Assembly (NCBI RefSeq): GCF_004614235.1 | Contig: NZ_SPVH01000006.1 | Location: forward strand, 372,001-436,000 | Length of the DNA: 64,000 nucleotides | From: Brevundimonas intermedia | GTDB lineage: Bacteria > Pseudomonadota > Alphaproteobacteria > Caulobacterales > Caulobacteraceae | Reading direction: 5' to 3' | Shown here: in pieces, positions 58,388-64,000 of the stretch | Position numbering within the stretch: position 1 is the first letter of the stretch | Layout of the letters: each line of letters begins with the position of its first letter | The notes under the pieces: model-generated | Database searches by the model: none | Seen by the model: the letters and a program-made list of their open reading frames with translations, nothing else | Told to the model about the DNA's origin: nothing | Position numbers and translations under genes: made by a program

Positions 58388-60238
58388 TCAGTCGTCGTCA
58401 TCCTCGACCACGTCGGGGATTTCCGGGGTGACGACGGTCGGGGCGATGGTTTTGATCTCGCCCAGCTTGGCGCCGGGGAAGGCCAGCATCACCGCCTTGA
58501 TGAAGGGGTTGGCCTCGACCTCCGCGCGTTCGGCGGCGCGATCCTTTTTCTGGCGTTCGATCACCGTCTCGGCGCCGCCCTGGCCGTTGGCGGCGATCAG
58601 CCAGGTGCGGCCGGTCCATTCGCGCAGGCGGGCGGACAGTTTGCGCGCCAGTTCGATGGGCGCCCCCTGGACGCTTTCATAGACGATGGCGCCGGGCTTG
58701 AACGAGACCGGTTTCACATACCGTTCCACGTCCATCTGCAGTCCGACCTCGCGCTTCTCGCCGATCAGGGCCACCACCTGTTCGAAGGTCTGCGGATCGG
58801 GCAGGGCGGGGGCCATGACGGGGCGAGCGGCCAGTTGCGCCGATGGTCCACCGCCGCCGCCACCGCCGCCACGCGGGGCCGAGCCGCCGCCCAGCGGTTC
58901 GCCCGATTGCAGCCGTTTCAGCGCCTCCTCCGGCCCGGGCAGGTCGGCCGCATAGGCCAGACGCACGATGGCCATCTCGACCGCATCGGCGGGATTGGGC
59001 GCGCGCCGCACCTCGTCCAGCGCCTTCAGCAGCATCTGCCAAGTCCGCGACAGGGTCGCCGCCGGAATGGCCGCGCCCAGGGCCGCCAGCTTCTGCGCCT
59101 GGTCATTGGGCAGGCGGGTCGCGTTCGGGCCCAGCATCTTGGCCACCGAGGCCGCGTGGCAATGCTCCAGCAGGTCGTTGGTCACCTGCACCGGATCGGC
59201 GCCGAAGCCGTACAGGGTGCGGAAACTCTCCAGCGCCTCGGGCGTGCGGCCGGCCATGACGCTCTCGAAAAGGGCGATGGTCTGGGTCCGGTCGGCTAGG
59301 CCCAGCATGTCGCGCACGGTCTCGGTCTTGACCGTCTCGCCCCGCTCGGCCTGGACCAGGGCCTGATCCAGCAGGGACAGACCGTCGCGCACCGACCCCT
59401 CGGCCGCGCGAGAGATCAGGGCCAGGGCGTCGGTCTCGATCTTCATGCCTTCACGGTCGGCGATCCGACCCAGATGCTCGACCAGGATTTCCGGCTCCAC
59501 CCGGCGCAGGTCGAAGCGCTGGCAGCGGCTCAGGATCGTCACCGGCACCTTGCGGATCTCGGTGGTGGCGAAGATGAATTTGGCGTGGGGCGGCGGCTCT
59601 TCCAGCGTCTTCAGCAGGGCGTTGAACGCCTGCGTCGACAGCATGTGGACCTCGTCCAGCACATAGACCTTGTAGCGCGCCTCGACCGGCGCGTAGCGGA
59701 CGCTCTCCAGGATGTCGCGGATGTCGTTGACGCCGGTGTGCGACGCGGCGTCCATCTCCATCACGTCCATATGCTGGCCGGCCATGATGGCGGCGTCGTG
59801 CCGGCCGTGGGCGGTCAGGGTCAGGGATGGCCGGTCGATGGTCTCCGTCTCGTTGTTCAGGGCGCGGGCCAGCAGGCGGGCGGTGGTCGTCTTGCCGACG
59901 CCCCGCACCCCGGTCAGCATGAAGGCGTGGGCGATGCGGCCGGTGGCGAAGGCGTTGGTCAGGGTGCGCACCATCGCCTCCTGCCCGATCAAATCCTCGA
60001 AAGTGCGCGGCCGATATTTGCGCGCCAGCACCTGATAGGCGGCGCCGTCATCGACGTGGGCTTCGACATCGGCATGTGCGAGGGCGGGCTTGGCGACGAC
60101 GGGCGCAGCAATGGGCGCCGCGACCGGCTCAGGCGCCGCAGCGGGCGCGCCGAACATGTCGTCGGTGTTCTCGTCGCGCTGAACGACGTCGTCCTCTTCC
60201 CAGGGCGGGCCGTCGAGATTCGTGTCGCTGTCCGTCAT
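58388..60238 (-). CDS. dnaX: DNA polymerase III subunit gamma/tau
   Basis: This 616-residue clamp-loader ATPase has Walker A in GVRGVGKTTTARLLARALN, DEVHMLSTQAFNALLKTLEE, an SRC sensor-like ILSRCQRFDLRR, and a tau-type C-terminal region after a Gly-rich linker (about residue 480). The zinc-binding cysteines normally found between ALN and MDAAS are absent (NETETIDRPSLTL is found instead), a known feature of some alphaproteobacteria. The N-terminal 70 residues are an acidic, Ala/Pro-rich extension. Confidence 0.95.
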   Translation of the reverse strand: MTDSDTNLDGPPWEEDDVVQRDENTDDMFGAPAAAPEPVAAPIAAPVVAKPALAHADVEAHVDDGAAYQVLARKYRPRTFEDLIGQEAMVRTLTNAFATGRIAHAFMLTGVRGVGKTTTARLLARALNNETETIDRPSLTLTAHGRHDAAIMAGQHMDVMEMDAASHTGVNDIRDILESVRYAPVEARYKVYVLDEVHMLSTQAFNALLKTLEEPPPHAKFIFATTEIRKVPVTILSRCQRFDLRRVEPEILVEHLGRIADREGMKIETDALALISRAAEGSVRDGLSLLDQALVQAERGETVKTETVRDMLGLADRTQTIALFESVMAGRTPEALESFRTLYGFGADPVQVTNDLLEHCHAASVAKMLGPNATRLPNDQAQKLAALGAAIPAATLSRTWQMLLKALDEVRRAPNPADAVEMAIVRLAYAADLPGPEEALKRLQSGEPLGGGSAPRGGGGGGGGPSAQLAARPVMAPALPDPQTFEQVVALIGEKREVGLQMDVERYVKPVSFKPGAIVYESVQGAPIELARKLSARLREWTGRTWLIAANGQGGAETVIERQKKDRAAERAEVEANPFIKAVMLAFPGAKLGEIKTIAPTVVTPEIPDVVEDDDD

Positions 60239-60288
60239 GCGAGAAGTCTTACAGCGGGTGAGAGGCGGCGAGAAGGAGTTCCCATCGT

Positions 60289-60435
60289 CCTTCTCCCCTC
60301 GGGGGAGAAGGTGGGCCCGAAGGGCTCGGATGAGGGGGCTCTGTCCGCCCCACTGACGGCAAGAGCGGGTCCGTATCCGGCAACCCCCTCATCCGTCTCG
60401 CTCCGCGAGCCACCTTCTCCCCCGAGGGGAGAAGG
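60289..60435. repeat. Intergenic palindrome, family C
   Basis: CCTTCTCCCCTCGGGGGAGA is mirrored at the other end by TCTCCCCCGAGGGGAGAAGG. The inner arms CGGATGAGGGGG and CCCCCTCATCCG also pair. A shorter relative lies at 29303-29332. Confidence 0.8.
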
Positions 60436-60474
60436 CACACGCACACGCACGCACACGCACACGCACACGCACAC
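60435..60474. repeat. GCACAC hexamer microsatellite
   Basis: Six GCACAC units with one truncated GCAC after the second, directly abutting the family C palindrome. It is 40 bases long and non-coding. Confidence 0.9.
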
Positions 60475-60520
60475 GCGCTCAAGCAGCGAGCCGCCGCGCG
60501 GCGAGCGATAGCGAAAAAAA

Positions 60521-60613
60521 GAGAAGTAGAGACCGCGACCCGAAGGGGAATTCGTTGTGGCTGCTGCCTTCCGGCCCTGACCAAGTTGGCGAAACCTTCG
60601 CCCGCGATCTCCG
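60521..60613 (-). ncRNA. ffs: SRP RNA (4.5S type)
   Basis: On the minus strand the apical domain reads GGTCAGGGCCGGAAGG then CAGCAGCC, the hallmark Ffh-binding stem with its GGAA tetraloop. The ends pair: GAGATCGCG (60611-60603) with CGCGGTCTC (60537-60529). A seven-T run follows (60520-60514). The size of about 93 nt fits the bacterial small SRP RNA. It lies near dnaX, a common location. Confidence 0.94.
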
Positions 60614-60619
60614 AGCGGA

Positions 60620-60648
60620 GATATGACGGGTGCAGCCATCGGAATCAA
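60620..60648 (-). promoter_or_regulatory. Promoter of SRP RNA
   Basis: On the minus strand TTGATT (60648-60643), a 17-base spacer and CATATC (60625-60620) predict a start near 60613, which matches the folded RNA's 5' end. Confidence 0.7.
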
Positions 60649-60664
60649 GAGCTACAAAACGCGC

Positions 60665-61585
60665 ATGGCCTATCAGAACACCTTCGCCGGCAATCCGCTC
60701 GATCGGGCCGGCGACCTGCGCAACGATCCCGAATGGCTGGCCCGGCAGGAGGCCAATCCCGAGGCGATGGCCATGGTCCTGTGGGAAGGGCGTCCCCTGA
60801 TCGAGGAGACGGCCGACGGGCCGCGCCTGGCCTGGCTGTCGCTGAAACACGCGCGCGACATCGTGCCGGATCGCGATGTCTTTCTGGGCCTGTGGGATGC
60901 GGCGCCGGTCTTCGCCATCGAGTTCGAGGGCTCCATCGACCCCACCGACGGGCCGCTGGCCGGCGTCGGCGCCTTTCAGGAGCTGCGCTCGGCGGCGGCG
61001 ATCCTGCCGGCGGCGGACGCGGCCATGGCGGGCGGGGCCAAGAGCCTGTTCGACTGGCGGCGCAAACACGGCTTCTGCGCCAACTGCGGCACGTTGAGCG
61101 AGACCGCGTCCGGCGGATGGAAGCGCCGCTGCCCGGCCTGTGGGACCGAGCATTTTCCGCGCGTCGATCCGGTCACCATCATGCTGCCGGTCTACAAGGG
61201 CGGCGCCGAACCGATCTGCCTGCTGGGCCGCCAGGCGGCCTGGCCCGAGGGGCGGATGTCGGCCCTGGCCGGTTTCCTGGAGCCCGGCGAATCCATCGAG
61301 GAGGCCTGCGCCCGCGAAGTGAAGGAAGAGGCCGGCCTGACCGTGATCGCCACCGCCTACCACTCCAGCCAACCCTGGCCCTTCCCGTCGCAACTGATGA
61401 TCGGCCTGATCGCCGAGGTCTCTGACGACCAGGCCCGGCCCGACCAGACCGAGCTGGAATCGGTCGCCTGGCTGACCCGGGCCGAGGCGCGGGCGGTGCT
61501 GGCCGGCGAACACCCGACCATCCAGGCCCCGCCGCCCTTCGCCATCGCCCACAGTTTGATCAAGGCCTGGGTCGAGGCGGGCTAG
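60665..61585 (+). CDS. nudC: NAD+ pyrophosphatase / NADH diphosphatase NudC
   Basis: This 306-residue Nudix enzyme cleaves NAD(H) and can remove NAD caps from RNA. A four-Cys zinc ribbon (CANCG at about 138, CPACG) is followed by the Nudix box GFLEPGESIEEACAREVKEEAG split across about residues 205-226, and the NudC-specific SQPWPFPSQLM. I use the ATG at 60665 because an upstream ATG at 60623 lies in the ffs promoter. It is divergent from ffs. Confidence 0.93.
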   Translation: MAYQNTFAGNPLDRAGDLRNDPEWLARQEANPEAMAMVLWEGRPLIEETADGPRLAWLSLKHARDIVPDRDVFLGLWDAAPVFAIEFEGSIDPTDGPLAGVGAFQELRSAAAILPAADAAMAGGAKSLFDWRRKHGFCANCGTLSETASGGWKRRCPACGTEHFPRVDPVTIMLPVYKGGAEPICLLGRQAAWPEGRMSALAGFLEPGESIEEACAREVKEEAGLTVIATAYHSSQPWPFPSQLMIGLIAEVSDDQARPDQTELESVAWLTRAEARAVLAGEHPTIQAPPPFAIAHSLIKAWVEAG

Positions 61586-61591
61586 ACAGAT

Positions 61592-61756
61592 CGCTCTCCC
61601 TCCCCGTTCGGGGAGGGTGGTCGCGCAGCGAGCGGGTGGGGGCGGCCAGCAGGGGCCGCACTTGCCTGATCCGGGACAGATTCGGTGAGGCGTCGCCTGG
61701 CCGCCCCCCACCCGACCTCGCTCCGCTCGGCCACCCTTTCCGGAGCGGGGAGGGTG
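61592..61756. repeat. Intergenic palindrome, family B, copy 2
   Basis: CTCTCCCTCCCC starts it, and GGGGAGGG ends it. The inner arms GGTGGGGGCGGCCAG and CTGGCCGCCCCCCACC pair. It follows nudC and is related to the copy at 21276-21452. Confidence 0.78.
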
Positions 61757-61911
61757 AAGGTTAGTCTTCCACCGTATTCTAGAAAGCGAACCCACGCCGA
61801 TTCAATGACTTACGACCTCGCATCGACCGTCTGCCATACGCCGGTCTGACCGGGCCTATAATCGCCGCCGGGTCTTTGACATCGTCGCGCAACCAAGTCT
61901 GAGAACGGAAG

Positions 61912-62018
61912 TTGCACCCGTGCAATTCCCCTCGGAATGAGTTCTTAAACGAAAACAAAGACGTCCGTCATAATTGCACCCCATTGCACCCCATTGCACC
62001 ATTTCCGCCGGGTGCAAT
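61912..62018. repeat. Cluster of six TTGCAC boxes with 10-base tandem repeat
   Basis: TTGCACCCGTGCAA (61912-61925) holds two boxes head to head. ATTGCACCCC repeats at 61973, 61983 and 61993 (last copy partial), and GGTGCAAT follows at 62011-62018. The 10-base period places boxes on one face of the helix, as at cooperative protein sites. It lies between convergent nudC and kdsB with no obvious gene to control. I see no gene in 61757-62028. Confidence 0.75.
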
Positions 62019-62028
62019 CTGGTCGCCG

Positions 62029-62751
62029 TCACACCAGCGCTCGCGCCGCTTCCAGGTCCGCCGGATTGTCCACCGACAAAGGCGCTTCGTCGATGACGGC
62101 GGCCCAGATTTGCATCCCCATCTCCAGGGCGCGCAACTGTTCCAGCTTTTCGCGCTTCTCCAGCGGCGACGGCGGGGCGGCGCAGAAGCGGTTCAGGGCC
62201 TCGCGGCGATAGCCATAGACGCCGATGTGCCGCCAGATGGGCGCATCGCCATACAGGGTCGAGCGGGTGAAATAGAGGGCGCGGCCCTGGCGTTCGCCGT
62301 CTCCCAGCGCCAGCACCGCCTTGACCACGTCGGGATTGGTCCGGTCCGACAGATCGGCTTCCGCCGCGACCAGGGTGGCGATGTCGCACGTCGGCTCCCC
62401 ATGCAGGATGGCGGCGCAGGCCACGGCCAGGCCGGGGCTGGCGAAGGGCATGTCGCCCTGGACGTTGATGACCGCGTCGAAATCGCCTTCCGGGTCGATG
62501 GCGTCCACGGCCGCGCGGATGCGGTCCGAACCCGAGGGCAGGGCGGGGTCGGTCAGTATGGCCCGGCCGCCCGCCGCCTCGACCGCCTCGACGATCTCGG
62601 GGTCGCCGGCGGCGACCACCACCGGAAGGCCCGAGGCTTCCGCCTGGCGATAGGCGCGCACGATCATGGGCACATCGCCGATCAGGGCCAGCGGCTTGTT
62701 CGGCAGACGGGTCGCCGCCATGCGAGCGGGTATCATTATCAACGGATTCAT
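62029..62751 (-). CDS. kdsB: 3-deoxy-manno-octulosonate cytidylyltransferase
   Basis: This 240-residue enzyme activates KDO with CTP for lipopolysaccharide core synthesis. It has IMIPARMAATRLPNKPLALI, VVVAAGDPEIVEAVEAAGG, SGSDRIRAAVDAID, INVQGDMPFASP and HIGVYGYRREAL. The length is normal. It is divergent from the cytochrome c gene with a 141-base gap. Confidence 0.96.
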   Translation of the reverse strand: MNPLIMIPARMAATRLPNKPLALIGDVPMIVRAYRQAEASGLPVVVAAGDPEIVEAVEAAGGRAILTDPALPSGSDRIRAAVDAIDPEGDFDAVINVQGDMPFASPGLAVACAAILHGEPTCDIATLVAAEADLSDRTNPDVVKAVLALGDGERQGRALYFTRSTLYGDAPIWRHIGVYGYRREALNRFCAAPPSPLEKREKLEQLRALEMGMQIWAAVIDEAPLSVDNPADLEAARALV

Positions 62752-62892
62752 CGACTTCCCTGACGCCTGTCTGACCCGTCGCGCGTTGGGCCGGTTGCGA
62801 ATGCGGCGCTACCGTGCCAGAGACGCCAACGCAAGATTATGTCCGGGGCGTGTTTTCGAGGGCCCGGCCGGCAGAGGGATTCGACCAGGCGT

Positions 62893-63615
62893 ATGAGCGG
62901 CGATCTTAAGTGGAACAAGATTTTCGGTGCGGCTCTGGGGACGGCCTTCGTCATCCTGGTCGTCCAGCAGGCTTCGGGCCTCGTCTATCATTCCGAAGCG
63001 CCGGAAAAGATGGGCTATTTCGTCGATGCGCCGGACGAAGCCGCAGGCGGCGAAGCGCCCGAACTGGCGCCCGACTGGGGCACGGTCCTGCCGGCTGCCG
63101 ATCTCGCCGCCGGCGAGGCCGCCTTCGCGCGTTGCCAGGCCTGCCATGACGCGCACCAGGGCGGCGCCGACAAGATCGGTCCGAACCTGTGGGGCGTGGT
63201 CGGCGGTCCGGTGATGCACCGTCCGGGCTTCGCCTATTCCGACGCCATGGCCAAGCACAAGGCCGAGGCGCCGGCCTGGGGCTATGATCAGCTGGACAGC
63301 TTCATCACCGCGCCGGCCCGCTACGTGCCCGGCACCAAGATGTCCTTCGCCGGCATCCGCGACACTCAGACGCGCATCAACCTGATCGCCTGGCTGCGCA
63401 CGCAAGGCTCGGGCGGCTTCGCCATCCCGGCGCCGGATACGACCCGTCAGCCCGGCGCCGCCGCCCCGGCCGAAGGGGCGGAAGCGCCCGTGACCGAAGG
63501 CGCCGCCGCCACCGAGGCGACCGGCACGACCCCGGCCGAGGGCGCGCCCGCAGCGGCCCAGACCACGCCGGCGGCTCCGCCCGCCGCGACGGCCTCGGCC
63601 CCGCCGAACACCTGA
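62893..63615 (+). CDS. Membrane-anchored cytochrome c (CycM-like)
   Basis: This 240-residue protein has an uncleaved N-terminal anchor (IFGAALGTAFVILVVQQ) and a class I cytochrome domain with the haem motif CQACH (near residue 82) and a Met ligand candidate in PGTKMSFAGI. The last 65 residues are Ala/Pro/Thr/Glu-rich. CycM-type cytochromes carry electrons from bc1 to the aa3 oxidase. The ATG at 62893 is preceded by AGG. Confidence 0.92.
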   Translation: MSGDLKWNKIFGAALGTAFVILVVQQASGLVYHSEAPEKMGYFVDAPDEAAGGEAPELAPDWGTVLPAADLAAGEAAFARCQACHDAHQGGADKIGPNLWGVVGGPVMHRPGFAYSDAMAKHKAEAPAWGYDQLDSFITAPARYVPGTKMSFAGIRDTQTRINLIAWLRTQGSGGFAIPAPDTTRQPGAAAPAEGAEAPVTEGAAATEATGTTPAEGAPAAAQTTPAAPPAATASAPPNT

Positions 63616-63639
63616 TAGACTTCGGTCCAGAGACGACAG

Positions 63640-63674
63640 AAGGGCGGCCCCGACGGGCCGCCCTTCTTCGTTTT
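63640..63674 (+). terminator. Terminator of the cytochrome c gene
   Basis: AAGGGCGGCCC (63640-63650) pairs with GGGCCGCCCTT (63655-63665) around CGAC, followed by CTTCGTTTT. It also serves the convergent nitroreductase gene weakly. Confidence 0.88.
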
Positions 63675-63691
63675 AAGCAGGCGCCGCCGCC

Positions 63692-64000
63692 TCAGAGAAT
63701 CTGCGCCGCCTCGTCGAACGACAGGCGCGGCGAGCGGGGGAACAGGTTCTCGTCCGAGCCATAGCCTAGGTTGAGGATATAGTTCGGCTCGACATTGCTG
63801 TCGGGGAAGAACTCGGCCTTCACGCCCGCCGCATCGAAGCCGGACATCGGCCCGACATCCAGACCCAGCGCCCGCGCGGCGATGGTCAGATAGCCGCCCT
63901 GCAGCGAGGCGTTGCGAAAGGCGCTTTCGCGACGGCCGGCCTCGTCGGCGAACCAGGCCTTGGCCCCCGGCGCATGCGGGAACAGGGCGTCCAGATGCTC
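63692..64000 (-). CDS. Nitroreductase family protein, RutE-like (partial)
   Basis: The stop is at 63692-63694 and the gene runs off the right edge, so only about 100 C-terminal residues are visible. They include [37 protein letters not shown] and [16 protein letters not shown]. This matches the malonic semialdehyde reductase (RutE/HadB) branch, an FMN enzyme of pyrimidine or related breakdown. The start and FMN-binding N-terminus are outside the window. Confidence 0.88.
   Translation of the reverse strand, partial: EHLDALFPHAPGAKAWFADEAGRRESAFRNASLQGGYLTIAARALGLDVGPMSGFDAAGVKAEFFPDSNVEPNYILNLGYGSDENLFPRSPRLSFDEAAQIL

Noticed and set aside
61856..61999. A 48-codon frame through the TTGCAC boxes
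   Set aside because: The tandem repeats would encode a repeat of VQWGA-like residues with no ribosome site; no family resemblance.

Overview
This window looks like chromosome from a high-GC alphaproteobacterium of the Caulobacterales, most likely Brevundimonas or a close relative. The evidence is the PhyR/NepR/EcfG general stress response locus, a SapC-type S-layer protein, the nadD-rsfS-rlmH-envC-ctpA order, RegB/RegA with a SCO protein, and strong GC-rich codon bias. The genus is an inference from gene content, since no rRNA or tRNA gene is present. I see no insertion sequence, prophage, CRISPR array or plasmid function; this is mostly core genome with a few lower-GC patches (about 27.9-28.2, 38.1-39.1 and 52.8-53.4 kb).

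Layout. 0-4.1 kb: general stress response locus (entericidin-like lipoprotein, HWE/HisKA_2 kinase, ecfG, nepR, divergent phyR). Three GGAAC-N16-CGTT promoters lie here, and the third drives a GsrN-like small RNA with its own terminator just after phyR. 4.1-12.3 kb: an oxidoreductase, a hotdog protein, SapC, a Zur-like Fur protein, a hydrolase, then nadD, rsfS, rlmH, an EnvC-like factor and CtpA. 12.4-14.8 kb: carboxynorspermidine decarboxylase and dehydrogenase. 14.9-17.9 kb: a structured RNA candidate (possibly 6S RNA), ffh, rpsP, rimM. 17.9-22.3 kb: GST, DUF3597, BenE, FabI, GalU. 22.4-26.2 kb: pstS and phnCDE. 26.5-29.3 kb: a speF-like leader, ornithine decarboxylase, a small unknown gene and a deoxyhypusine-synthase-like enzyme. 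29.3-37.3 kb: CobW-type GTPase, PhnA domain protein, NadE, PL10 pectate lyase, Map with a ParD-like partner, FtsY, YciB/IspZ.

37.4-49.3 kb: MarR regulator, a low-GC pair including a HEPN-like protein, phasin and creatininase, an EmrAB-type efflux operon with a TetR regulator, a frameshifted amine oxidase, Nth, an ATP-grasp protein, a PfkB kinase and a Rieske oxygenase. 49.7-64 kb: secreted hydrolase, class A penicillin-binding protein, YgjP-like metalloprotease, PhaZ, SCO protein, RegB/RegA, DnaX, the SRP RNA, NudC, KdsB, a membrane-anchored cytochrome c and a partial RutE-like nitroreductase.

Themes. All three parts of the signal recognition particle pathway (ffh, ffs, ftsY) are present. 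So is a polyamine route: decarboxylation to putrescine, the carboxyspermidine route to spermidine, and a probable homospermidine synthase. Intergenic gaps often hold long GC-rich palindromes of about 120-180 bp falling into several sequence families, some in multiple copies. The most notable items are non-coding: the GsrN-like sRNA, the rod-like RNA before ffh, the decarboxylase leader that can hide its own ribosome binding site, and a cluster of six TTGCAC boxes between nudC and kdsB.
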